Positions 7,089-13,612 of a DNA stretch of 20,786 nucleotides are shown piece after piece (the stretch's first letter is position 1; every line of letters begins with the position of its first letter). Under the pieces are notes generated by a model. That model was not told where the DNA came from and did not search any database. It was given only the letters and a program-made list of their open reading frames with translations. Location: positions 1 to 20,786 of the IMG/VR virus record IMGVR_UViG_3300033993_002170; one strand, written 5' to 3'. The stretch is from a virus. The translations under genes were made by a program, and so were the position numbers.

Positions 7089-7769
7089 TTACGCCATGTT
7101 CACAAACTCAGGCGCGGCCGATTCCGTGATGATATAGACGCGGCCACGCTGCTCGATACTGACCGAAACGATATCCTGCTGCGGGGGGAAAAGACTGATG
7201 GCGCTGAATCCGCCCGTGCTGACCGAGGAGGTGAAGCCTGCGCTGTTTTTGTAGTTCCTGATATTTTCGGCGCGCGCGGTTGGTTCCTTGCGGTCGTTGA
7301 TGTTGAAGCTGCAATGCTGGATCGAGACGGCAACGGCGGTGTAGTCGAAGGTCGCCACCGCCGTGTTCGCGGGCAACGGCGGGCCGATGGTGACAGTCGA
7401 ATACGTCACGGTGTTGCTGGCCGTTTTGGTCGTCGAGCTTTCGCTGTATTGACCCTTGGAAAGCATACTTATGCCCGTGTAGGTCGCCTCGATGAGGGCG
7501 ATGCCCTTATCAACGGTATTGGAGTAATCGACCAGAAAGACGTTGCCGCTTTTCAGCGGCATCGCGGCCAAGTCGGCGGGCAAGGCCACGGGGGGGATGG
7601 AGTCGGGTGCGAAATTTTGGAGATTGCGCGCCAAGATGAGCGGGGTGGCAAGGCACGCAAACGACATCCTCGCCTCGACCAAGCCGTTTGTTTGGGTGTT
7701 GACCGAGTGATTGAGCAGGACGAGCCCGCCTGCGGCAAATTCGGGGGCGGAGCGGATCGTGTAGCTCAT
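7089..7769 (-). CDS. Hypothetical tail-tip protein after the tape measure, 226 aa
   Basis: Starts with ATG overlapping the tape measure stop (ATGA) and is therefore probably coupled to it. The product is mostly beta-like with Ser/Thr-rich stretches (SESSTTKTASNTVTYSTVTIG) and single Cys residues, and has no hydrophobic export signal. The gene immediately after the tape measure usually encodes a distal-tail or tail-tip protein (for example lambda gpM or a Dit protein). Position suggests such a role, but I see no recognisable Dit or gpM motif. Confidence 0.6.
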   Translation of the reverse strand: MSYTIRSAPEFAAGGLVLLNHSVNTQTNGLVEARMSFACLATPLILARNLQNFAPDSIPPVALPADLAAMPLKSGNVFLVDYSNTVDKGIALIEATYTGISMLSKGQYSESSTTKTASNTVTYSTVTIGPPLPANTAVATFDYTAVAVSIQHCSFNINDRKEPTARAENIRNYKNSAGFTSSVSTGGFSAISLFPPQQDIVSVSIEQRGRVYIITESAAPEFVNMA

Positions 7770-9802
7770 GTGACGAGGGCGTTTTGCGGCAGGCGGTCGC
7801 GGATTTCTTTGATGAGGGACTGCAAGCTGGCCTCGCTGGCGAGGGCGACTTGCGCCGCCTGCGATTTACCGCCTTCGGCGTTACGCGCTGATTCCTCTTC
7901 GCGCAGACGTTCTCCGGGTGTTTTTTGCTGGTCGCGGACGAAGCGGTCGAAGTCCTCACGTTTGCCGAACGGGTTTTCTTGGCGGAATCGCTGCTGAAGC
8001 TCGCCCATGTTTTTGAGCGGACTGTCTGCTCCAAACAGAGCATCGGTGGCCGAGCGGCGGGTCAGTAAATCCTGCGCTCGCCTTTCGGCGTCACGCTCGG
8101 CGCGGAGTTGAGTGTTGGCGGCAGAAGAAAAGAATCTGCCGTCCATGAGTTCCGACACGCGCTCGGTGCGGCGGTTTTTGTCGGCCTCGATGCGGAAAAG
8201 GTCGGCGCGGGCGCGGGCATCGGTTTCGGCGGCTTTGCGTAATGCGTCGAGGGCGGTGGTGGGTTTGGGGGTGGAGGTGCCGCCGCCGCTGCTGCCACGC
8301 GCCGCTCCTGTGGGTGTCGTGGCCGGAGGCTCGTATGTTTCTGCATTTGCAAAGCGCCTGGCTTGCTCGTCCGTTGCGCCATCTTTAATGCGGCGATTGT
8401 ATTCTGCCATCCACTCTGCTTTAGCCTTGGCCTCGTCTGTCCCAAAAGCCATCGCTTCTGCGTGGCGCAGTTCGGCTTCGATGCCCGCTTGCTGCTTGGC
8501 GATTTCCTGATCTTTAAGGCGAAGGCGATCTTTGTAGGCGGCGTTCACATCGCGCGCCGCCGCTTCCATGTCGCCCTCGTATTTGATGCCAGCTTCTAAA
8601 AGGTCTTTGAACTCGGTGAGATCGGCGGCGAGTGCATCGTTTCCTGCGGCTTGTGCTTCTTTGATTTGCAGATTGACGCGGGCAATTTCCTGCATCAAAG
8701 CCTTCTTTTCTTCGGTGGCCTGTTTGTCGCCTTTGGTCGCTTTGGCCGTTTCTTCGGTTTCTGCGGTAAGTTTTTGCTGCGCCGACAATGTGGCTTGTTT
8801 TGCTTCGGCGCGCTCACGCTCAATCTTTGCAACCTCACGAAGCACAACCAATTCCATCTCGGCCTCTTGCCGCATGGTCATATTGCTGGGTGTTGTTTGT
8901 GGCAGCTGGCCGCGATTACGAAGGTTGGTTAGTGCTTGCTCTTTATCAGCCTCGCTTTGGCGTTCCTCTGGGGTTTGCCCGCCAGCGCGAAGGCTTTCGC
9001 CAAAAGTAAACGGAGCAGCAAGTGCCCGCATTGCCATTTCGGCTGCACTTGCATTTTTTGCTACGTCCAAAAATCTTTCTGCGAGCGATGTAAAAAAAAC
9101 AATAACTGGAGCGGTAATGCTTGCCTGTGCCTGTAGCGATACCTTTTCAAGTGCGTCGTTGGCATCAGCAATTTTCTTGACCGCTTCGTCACTGACCACC
9201 GAGGCGTCGGCCATCGCAGACCTTAATCCGTCCACGTTGCTGATGAGCGGAATCAAATCCGCCGCGCGCATACCAATCAGTTTGAGGATTTGGTTTTGTT
9301 TGCTCGCATCCCCATTTGCCTCCTTAAACGCCTCGGCCACGGTCAACAGCTTTTTATCCAAGGATGCCCGCTCAAACTCACGGGCATTGATCCCTGCAAG
9401 CTCAAAGGTTTCGGCGGCGGCGCCGCCTTCGTTGATGGCCTGCGTAGCGGCCACGCCCGCCTTGGTCATGGCGCGGGCGACCATATCTATGTCGCTGCCA
9501 GCCAATTTTGCGGCCTCTCCTACGCGCTGGATGGATTCGGCGCTGGTTCCAAAGCGAACCGCAAGATCATTAACCCGGTCGAAATGCTCCATGACGCGGC
9601 GGATCTCCGCAATAATGATCGTCCCACTAAAGGCCACGCCGACCGAGGCCATGACGCTTTGGAGCCTTCCGAAGCCAGCGGAAATGTTGTTTGTGTTCGC
9701 CTCGATCTGTTGCGCCGCCTGCTTAATTTTGCGCGGCATCGCCTCAACGGCCTTGTTGTATTCCGTTGTATCAGCGCCAAACTTGAAAACAGATCCGACC
9801 AT
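7766..9802 (-). CDS. Tape measure protein, 678 aa
   Basis: Long helical protein in the place expected for a tape measure, after gpG/gpGT. The N-terminus (MVGSVFKFGADTTEYNKAVEAM) matches the usual opening of phage tape measures. Hydrophobic segments occur near 50-66 (VMASVGVAFSGTIIIA) and 229-243 (TAPVIVFFTSLAERF). Residues about 300-600 are charged coiled coil rich in Glu, Lys, Ala and Arg. At about 1.5 angstroms per residue, the known relation for this family, 678 residues implies a tail near 100 nm. ATG at 9802 has TTGACA 16 nt upstream, and this TTGACA contains the TGA stop of the preceding gene. Confidence 0.9.
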   Translation of the reverse strand: MVGSVFKFGADTTEYNKAVEAMPRKIKQAAQQIEANTNNISAGFGRLQSVMASVGVAFSGTIIIAEIRRVMEHFDRVNDLAVRFGTSAESIQRVGEAAKLAGSDIDMVARAMTKAGVAATQAINEGGAAAETFELAGINAREFERASLDKKLLTVAEAFKEANGDASKQNQILKLIGMRAADLIPLISNVDGLRSAMADASVVSDEAVKKIADANDALEKVSLQAQASITAPVIVFFTSLAERFLDVAKNASAAEMAMRALAAPFTFGESLRAGGQTPEERQSEADKEQALTNLRNRGQLPQTTPSNMTMRQEAEMELVVLREVAKIERERAEAKQATLSAQQKLTAETEETAKATKGDKQATEEKKALMQEIARVNLQIKEAQAAGNDALAADLTEFKDLLEAGIKYEGDMEAAARDVNAAYKDRLRLKDQEIAKQQAGIEAELRHAEAMAFGTDEAKAKAEWMAEYNRRIKDGATDEQARRFANAETYEPPATTPTGAARGSSGGGTSTPKPTTALDALRKAAETDARARADLFRIEADKNRRTERVSELMDGRFFSSAANTQLRAERDAERRAQDLLTRRSATDALFGADSPLKNMGELQQRFRQENPFGKREDFDRFVRDQQKTPGERLREEESARNAEGGKSQAAQVALASEASLQSLIKEIRDRLPQNALVT

Positions 9803-9818
9803 TTTGCCCTTTCTTTAG

Positions 9819-9824
9819 TGTCAA
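9819..9824 (-). promoter_or_regulatory. TTGACA start-associated motif (tape measure gene)
   Basis: TTGACA 16 nt before the ATG at 9802. The TGA in its middle is the stop codon of the upstream gene, so motif and stop coincide. Confidence 0.65.
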
Positions 9825-10594
9825 GCCGCCTTCATCAAGTCGGGGTATCGGCGGGAAATGATGTTGACCTTGCTCTTGGCGTTTTTTTTCATCGCGCTAT
9901 TGAAGAACGTGACCCGGCTGCGGATAGCAGATCGCAGCGCCTTGTCGCCCCCGGCTTCTACCACGGAGAGCCGCCCGAAGTTCTGGCCTTGAATTACGAA
10001 ATTCATGCCGCGCAGCGTGCCGTTGGTTGATGCCTTGACAGCAAAGGGCTTTTTGTTTTGGGCGTTGCGAACTTGCGACGGCGCGTTGACCGGGATTCCG
10101 AGGATATTTGCGATTTGCAGCCAGTGTTTTGCCGAAACGCCCGCGCGCGTAATCTTGTCTTTAAGCGACTTGGCGCGGCGCTGGCGCAGTTCGTTCCATA
10201 GCCAGTTCGGGTGCTTGTGCCTGCCCGCCCCGCCCGCCTTGTGTTTGCCGCCGACAAATGGCGGGAGCGCGTATTTCAGCTTGCCGTTTGTGGACTGCCC
10301 ACGGCGCTGGCCCGCCTGCCGCGCCAGCCGCTCTCTGACATTTGGGTTGTTGCTGCGCGTCTCTGGGCCTCCGTAGGCAATGTTCTGGCTGGTCATCCTT
10401 TGGTTAAAAAAGTTTCGCATGACCTTTTGCGGCGTTGCTTTTTTGGTTCTGTCTATCGTGATTTCCAGCACCTTGCCCACCTCATGCCGCAGCACAGTTT
10501 CAAACTGCTGCCCGGTGATTTTCATAAGATCGCGGCAAGCTGCGCTGAAAGCGTTGAATTGCTTTCCGCGCACCGCCTTGAGTCTTATCGCCAT
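9821..10594 (-). CDS. Basic tail-completion/connector-like protein, 257 aa
   Basis: I chose the ATG at 10594 (MAIRLKAVRGKQFNAFSAA) over the GTG at 10606. It lies two bases after the gpGT stop and has CTGACA 14 nt upstream. The product is strongly basic, with a Lys/Arg-rich middle (GRHKHPNWLWNELRQRRAKSLKDK) and a basic end (MKKNAKSKVN). The N-terminal helices resemble those of tail-completion or minor tail proteins of the gpZ/HK97 gp10 type, which act at the neck or tail. Its place between gpGT and the tape measure is unusual for such proteins. A minor tail protein is the safest call. Confidence 0.55.
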   Translation of the reverse strand: MAIRLKAVRGKQFNAFSAACRDLMKITGQQFETVLRHEVGKVLEITIDRTKKATPQKVMRNFFNQRMTSQNIAYGGPETRSNNPNVRERLARQAGQRRGQSTNGKLKYALPPFVGGKHKAGGAGRHKHPNWLWNELRQRRAKSLKDKITRAGVSAKHWLQIANILGIPVNAPSQVRNAQNKKPFAVKASTNGTLRGMNFVIQGQNFGRLSVVEAGGDKALRSAIRSRVTFFNSAMKKNAKSKVNIISRRYPDLMKAA

Positions 10595-10596
10595 AC

Positions 10597-11213
10597 CTAT
10601 GCGCACCCTGTCAGCGCCTCGGCCAGCAGATCGTCGATAGATTGCCTTCCCTGCTCTTTGTCTATAGGCCAGCGCGGTTTGCGACCACTTGCCAGTTCGT
10701 CGTAAATGATTAGCTGATTGACCACGGCCAACGGCGTGCGCCAGATGGTCTGGTCGATACTGAGGCCGTATTTGGTCAAGCGCGCGGCTATCGCCAACTG
10801 GAAGGCGGGCCGCGCTATGCTTTTGGGTCGGCTAAACCCGCGCCCCCGCCGTCACTGGCAATCAGGCTGGCGGTGAAGGCTTCCATCTGGTCTTTGACCC
10901 ACGGCTGAAACTGCGGCACGTCGGACACCGGGCGGCTCACCATGAAATCGTAGATGGACGGCAAAAGCGCCTGTGGCTTTCCAAAAGCCGCGCGCAGCGT
11001 TTCTTCGGGAACGTGGTGGATGTAAACGAAGCTCAAAAGGTCAAAGCTCCAATCGTCGCCGTAGGATTCGCCTGCGGCGGATTTTATGCGCCTGTGAAGG
11101 CTCCATGTTCCAAGCGTCATGGGGCGAAGCTCCAAGCCGCAGATGGTTTGCGTTCCGCCGAGCGCAGCCGTTTCCAGCGCCTCTGCCCTTTTCTCTGGGT
11201 CAATATCTTGCAT
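10597..11213 (-). CDS. Tail assembly chaperone gpGT, made by -1 frameshift (about 205 aa)
   Basis: The gpG-like frame (132 aa) carries C CCA AAA just before its last sense codon and stop. A -1 slip there continues as SIARPAFQLAIAARLTKYG... through a frame that is open to a TAG at 10597-10599 and adds 74 residues. The total is about 205 residues. This mirrors lambda G/GT: both products act as chaperones of the tape measure protein during tail assembly, and the T domain binds tube subunits. The T frame has no good start of its own; its first ATG-like codon is a TTG inside it. The frames and heptamer were read directly from the sequence; frameshift efficiency is unknown. Confidence 0.8.
10609..10614 (-). 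promoter_or_regulatory. CTGACA variant motif (basic tail protein gene)
   Basis: CTGACA 14 nt before the ATG at 10594, inside the last codons of the gpGT frame. Confidence 0.4.
10815..11213 (-). CDS. Tail assembly chaperone gpG-like protein, 132 aa
   Basis: The unshifted product of the chaperone gene. It is acidic, with a helical N-terminus (MQDIDPEKRAEALETAALGG), a central segment (LELRPMTLGTWSLHRRIKSA) and a Trp/Phe-rich part (DDWSFDLLSFVYIHHVPEE), and ends GGGAGLADPKA. Size, place before the tape measure and the slippery end match the gpG family. ATG at 11213 has TTGACA 16 nt upstream and lies just downstream of an intrinsic terminator. gpG and gpGT are made in a fixed ratio in lambda; the same is inferred here. 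Confidence 0.8.
   Translation of the reverse strand: MQDIDPEKRAEALETAALGGTQTICGLELRPMTLGTWSLHRRIKSAAGESYGDDWSFDLLSFVYIHHVPEETLRAAFGKPQALLPSIYDFMVSRPVSDVPQFQPWVKDQMEAFTASLIASDGGGAGLADPKA
10821..10827 (-). other. -1 programmed frameshift slippery heptamer (C CCA AAA)
   Basis: Read in the gpG frame the bases are GAC CCA AAA GCA TAG. This fits X XXY YYZ exactly, and both P- and A-site codons re-pair after a -1 slip (CCC, AAA). The zero-frame stop is one codon downstream. GC-rich sequence follows and may slow the ribosome; I did not find a firm pseudoknot by eye. Confidence 0.8.
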
Positions 11214-11229
11214 ATCGACCGCGCCGCGC

Positions 11230-11235
11230 TGTCAA
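11230..11235 (-). promoter_or_regulatory. TTGACA start-associated motif (gpG gene)
   Basis: TTGACA 16 nt before the ATG at 11213. It begins in the last bases of the U-tract of the terminator upstream. Confidence 0.65.
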
Positions 11236-11265
11236 AAGAAACAGGGCGGAGCCGAAGCCCCGCCC
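11233..11265 (-). terminator. Intrinsic terminator upstream of gpG
   Basis: A 9-bp GC-rich stem with one G-U pair (positions 11244-11252 and 11257-11265) closes a TTCG tetraloop on the minus strand and is followed by TGTTTCTTTTG. It would stop minus-strand transcription entering from the region with the 133-aa gene. Confidence 0.75.
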
Positions 11266-11267
11266 AT

Positions 11268-11295
11268 TTGACCAAGATTCTAAATCTGGTAAAAT
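11268..11295 (+). promoter_or_regulatory. Possible promoter of the HNH gene
   Basis: TTGACC, a 16-bp spacer and TAAAAT resemble -35 and -10 boxes on the plus strand. The -10 overlaps the ATG at 11294, so if it works the transcript would be leaderless or start inside the gene. Alternatively TTGACC is a loose copy of the start-associated motif at 20 nt. Confidence 0.35.
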
Positions 11296-11869
11296 GCGCG
11301 ACGTGGAAGATGTGGCTCAATTAGAGGCTCGCAAGCGTGGCGATAGACGAAAAGACGGTTTCGTATTTTGGGGCTATCGGACAGAAGTGCTTAAAAGCGG
11401 ATTCAGCAAACGTCGAGAAGTTTGGGTGAGCCCAGCAAGCTATTCAAAGACGATGGCAAATGATCGCCAATGGCGATTGGCAAATAAGGCGCGTCTAAAA
11501 AGCTATACCAAAGAATACGAAAGGTGCAGAAGAGCAAATGATCCGCTATTTCGATTGGTCAAGACCACAAGAACCCGAATTGCAATGGTGCTATCTGGTC
11601 ACAAATCAGTTAAATCGGCGCACCTTGTTGGATGCTCGGCGGAAAAGCTAAAGCGGCATTTAGAGGAACAATTTGTAAGCGGGATGAATTGGGAGAATTA
11701 TGGAAGTTATTGGCACGCCGACCACATAATTCCTTTGGCTTGGTTTGATTTAAGCGACCCAAATCAGCAGCGATGGGCGTTTCATTACACCAATTTGCAG
11801 CCACTGACCAAAGAAGATAACCTTCGCAAAAACAGCAAAATACAATGGCGCGGGACAACCGCTACATAA
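11294..11869 (+). CDS. HNH endonuclease, 191 aa, opposite strand
   Basis: The only gene clearly on the plus strand. I start at ATG 11294 because the longer open frame to 10973 is antisense shadow of the gpG gene. Residues 60-100 form a charged helical region (TKEYERCRRANDPLF). LVGCSAEKLKRHLEEQF (111-127) and MNWENYGSYW (131-140) precede the catalytic part: ADHIIPL (142-148), FDLSDPNQQ, HYTNLQPL (164-171) and N177. This is a standard free-standing phage HNH nuclease with His and Asn positions intact. Such genes behave as homing endonucleases or morons. The DNA looks more AT-rich than neighbouring genes, which suggests transfer. It converges on and overlaps the 133-aa gene by 8 bp. Confidence 0.88.
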   Translation: MRDVEDVAQLEARKRGDRRKDGFVFWGYRTEVLKSGFSKRREVWVSPASYSKTMANDRQWRLANKARLKSYTKEYERCRRANDPLFRLVKTTRTRIAMVLSGHKSVKSAHLVGCSAEKLKRHLEEQFVSGMNWENYGSYWHADHIIPLAWFDLSDPNQQRWAFHYTNLQPLTKEDNLRKNSKIQWRGTTAT

Positions 11870-12263
11870 TTAGCTGGGCCAAATCTCGTTTGGTTTGCCC
11901 GTCCAAATGCTTGTCCGCGAGCATTATCCCGCCTTGTGGTAAATTCACCATTACCAAGGGTCGCGTTTTCTTAAAAATTACATCGAGCAAAATTTCTCTG
12001 TTGTAAAGAGATGCTCGGGCTCCGGGCAAATCTGGAAGCTGATCGCGCAAGGTCTCGCAAGCATCTTGTCCGCTAACAATGGCCTCAACAATGCTGCCAG
12101 TGGCAACTCCATTTACGCCATCGCACTTGAACCAAAAATGGGTTGTTTCTTTTCCTTTTTGAATGACGCGGCTGATGGGGTCTTGCTGCCGCATCGGGAC
12201 ACCTACGGTGCAAAGGCACGAGGCGACCTTGGTGTCGGTGGTGGCGTAGTATGGTTCCTGCAT
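11862..12263 (-). CDS. Hypothetical moron protein, 133 aa
   Basis: Starts MQEPYYATTDTKVASCLCTVGVPMRQQDP. The opening, a YxTTD segment followed by a hydrophobic helix and later THFWFKCDG, loosely resembles DUF5659-type small phage proteins, but that is weak. The gene interrupts the normal order between tail tube and gpG and pairs with the HNH gene in convergent orientation. A hairpin and a direct repeat lie just upstream, and an intrinsic terminator lies beyond the HNH gene. It has no TTGACA at the usual distance. It is probably not a virion assembly gene; function unknown. Confidence 0.6.
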   Translation of the reverse strand: MQEPYYATTDTKVASCLCTVGVPMRQQDPISRVIQKGKETTHFWFKCDGVNGVATGSIVEAIVSGQDACETLRDQLPDLPGARASLYNREILLDVIFKKTRPLVMVNLPQGGIMLADKHLDGQTKRDLAQLIM

Positions 12264-12277
12264 AATCTCTAATCTCT
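12264..12277 (-). repeat. 7-bp tandem direct repeat abutting a start codon
   Basis: Two adjacent copies of AATCTCT on the plus strand (AGAGATT in the leader) directly before the ATG at 12263. The AGAGA-rich leader might act as a ribosome-binding region. Confidence 0.7.
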
Positions 12278-12279
12278 AA

Positions 12280-12293
12280 GCGCCGTCAGGCGC
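12280..12293 (-). terminator. Short hairpin after the tail-tube gene, possible weak terminator
   Basis: GCGCC/GGCGC stem with TGAC loop on the minus strand, five bases after the tail-tube stop. No clear U-run follows; it may instead mark the edge of the moron. Confidence 0.35.
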
Positions 12294-12298
12294 GGGGG

Positions 12299-12649
12299 TT
12301 ACAGGCTGTCGTGCTGCGTGGCCTGAATCGTCACCTCTTGAAAATTTGAAGGGGCTTTGTTCACGGTTACGCTGTCACAGTAAAAACTTCCCGTGATGCC
12401 ACCGAGTTGGGTCAGGGCGTTGGCGAGCGTGACGGAAGCGCCGATGGTCGGCAGGGTGCCTTTGATGAAGCCCGTCATGGAGGCCACGTTTTTTTTGTTC
12501 CAGAAAACTTTCGCCGCCATCGCGCCGTCTTCTTTGAGGACAGGAATGGTGTCCGAATCAGCGGTCTGGCTGAAGGAAGTGAAAACGGCAACAGTCTCCG
12601 AAGAGCCGCCGAAGGTCAGATTGGTTACTCCAACAATAGTCGCGGGCAT
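12299..12649 (-). CDS. Probable tail tube protein, 116 aa
   Basis: A compact, mostly beta protein (MPATIVGVTNLTFGGSSETVAVF...) with ITGSFYCDSVTVNKAPSNFQEVTIQATQ near the end. Position after connector genes and before gpG is where siphophages encode the tube protein that polymerises around the tape measure. The length is short compared with lambda gpV but within the range of small tube proteins. ATG at 12649 has TTGACA 16 nt upstream, in keeping with a strongly expressed structural gene. Assignment rests on order and fold-like composition. Confidence 0.6.
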   Translation of the reverse strand: MPATIVGVTNLTFGGSSETVAVFTSFSQTADSDTIPVLKEDGAMAAKVFWNKKNVASMTGFIKGTLPTIGASVTLANALTQLGGITGSFYCDSVTVNKAPSNFQEVTIQATQHDSL

Positions 12650-12665
12650 AATACCTACCCCGCGT

Positions 12666-12671
12666 TGTCAA
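12666..12671 (-). promoter_or_regulatory. TTGACA start-associated motif (tail-tube gene)
   Basis: TTGACA 16 nt before the ATG at 12649, directly after the upstream TGA. Confidence 0.65.
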
Positions 12672-12673
12672 CC

Positions 12674-12898
12674 TCACGCCGGGCGGTAGGTGGCAGTCTT
12701 GCTGTCGCCCGCGATGTCGTAAGACTCGTAGACCATGCCCTTCACTGCCTCGGCCACGGCAGGATCTTCCAGCGCGGCGGGCCAGTTCGGCACGCGGACG
12801 CGATCGCCTTGGCGGTCAATCTTAGGCTGCGGGATAGGCTTCGTTGACCCAGCATCGGAGGTTGATGCTGCGGCGGAAGCTGCGGGTTTCGTTTTCAT
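12674..12898 (-). CDS. Hypothetical head-tail region protein, 74 aa
   Basis: I prefer ATG 12898 (MKTKPAASAAASTS...); a TTG at 12913 is the alternative. The N-terminal 20 residues are Ala/Ser/Lys-rich and probably unstructured. The rest (VRVPNWPAALEDPAVAEAVKGMVYESYDIAG) looks like a small folded domain. The gene overlaps the 3' end of the tail-terminator candidate by about 77 bp, a long overlap for this window. TTGACC lies only 9 nt upstream, off the usual spacing. The family is not recognised. Confidence 0.5.
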   Translation of the reverse strand: MKTKPAASAAASTSDAGSTKPIPQPKIDRQGDRVRVPNWPAALEDPAVAEAVKGMVYESYDIAGDSKTATYRPA

Positions 12899-13310
12899 AA
12901 GAGGCAGGGTCAAATTCGATGCCCCAGACTTTTACAAGGTCGGTGGCGTTGAGGTTGGTCAGAAAGTTCGGGTCGTCCACGGTGGCCCAGAGGTCGTGCC
13001 AAAGCTCTTTGAAGCCTGCCGCGCCTTCATCATCGTCGGCGGGGTCGGGCAGGCGGCGCTCGTTGCGCTCTTCGTCGGGGGTTTCGTCGGCGGCTGTGGT
13101 CAGGGTGATGCTGACGCGGGTGTTCCACGTTTGCATCCCAAGGACTACCTCATCGAGCTTCTCGGCCCGGATGGAGATCATGGGCAAAGAGTCCTCGTCG
13201 GACTCGTCGGCGGAGGTGATGCGGCACCCGGCAAGGTTGGCGTCGGCGCTGAGAACCGTATCGACGGCGCGCTCTAAGGACTCTTCCAAGCTGTAAGCGG
13301 GGGCGCTCAT
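12822..13310 (-). CDS. Tail terminator-like protein, 162 aa
   Basis: Starts MSAPAYSLEESLERAVDTVL, a helix followed by SADANLAGCRITSADES and long beta segments (LPMISIRAEKLDE; TRVSITLTTAA). The pattern of a helix plus mixed sheet, with its position between head connector and tube genes, suits the tail terminator family (gpU-like) that caps the tube. A variable acidic loop sits at about 73-95 (DETPDEERNERRLPDPADDDE). The start overlaps the upstream stop as ATGA. Position is the main evidence. Confidence 0.55.
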   Translation of the reverse strand: MSAPAYSLEESLERAVDTVLSADANLAGCRITSADESDEDSLPMISIRAEKLDEVVLGMQTWNTRVSITLTTAADETPDEERNERRLPDPADDDEGAAGFKELWHDLWATVDDPNFLTNLNATDLVKVWGIEFDPASYENETRSFRRSINLRCWVNEAYPAA

Positions 13311-13612
13311 TTGTTGTCGGGGCTTTGCAGGGTGAGGTCGATCGTGGCGGTGTCGGTGTCTATTCCGGTAATGCGATAGCGGCGGTCTTGAAATTTCACG
13401 ATGCCGCCGAGGCGGAAGGTTGGTGCGCCTGCTTTAAGAACGGTGGCCGTTAGCCCCCTCGCCGCTTCAAAGCCGCCCTCGCCCAAGGAGTTGCCATAGG
13501 TTTCCTCGCCCACCACGGCCAGATAGGCGCGCTCGCGGTATTCGATCTGGTCGCGGATCGTGCCGACGGCCTCGGTGCTGGCTGCGGTGTAAGCCTGTGC
13601 AAATTGGCTCAT
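13307..13612 (-). CDS. Head-tail connector protein, 101 aa
   Basis: Begins MSQFAQAYTAASTEAVGTI. The second half is a beta barrel-like segment (FRLGGIVKFQDRRYRITGIDTDTATIDLTL). Small proteins of this size and shape sit after the capsid gene in siphophages and complete the head or join head and tail (gpFII- or stopper-like). The start overlaps the glycosyltransferase stop (ATGA) and has CTGACA 13 nt upstream. The exact connector class is not determined. Confidence 0.55.
   Translation of the reverse strand: MSQFAQAYTAASTEAVGTIRDQIEYRERAYLAVVGEETYGNSLGEGGFEAARGLTATVLKAGAPTFRLGGIVKFQDRRYRITGIDTDTATIDLTLQSPDNK

Noticed and set aside
8568-9818. Long plus-strand open frame (416 codons) across the tape measure gene
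   Set aside because: It is antisense to a clearly real tape measure gene. Its Ser/Ala-rich composition fits the shadow of a high-GC Ala/Lys/Glu coiled coil.
10973-11293. N-terminal extension of the HNH frame
   Set aside because: It is antisense to the gpG gene and does not look like HNH protein sequence.
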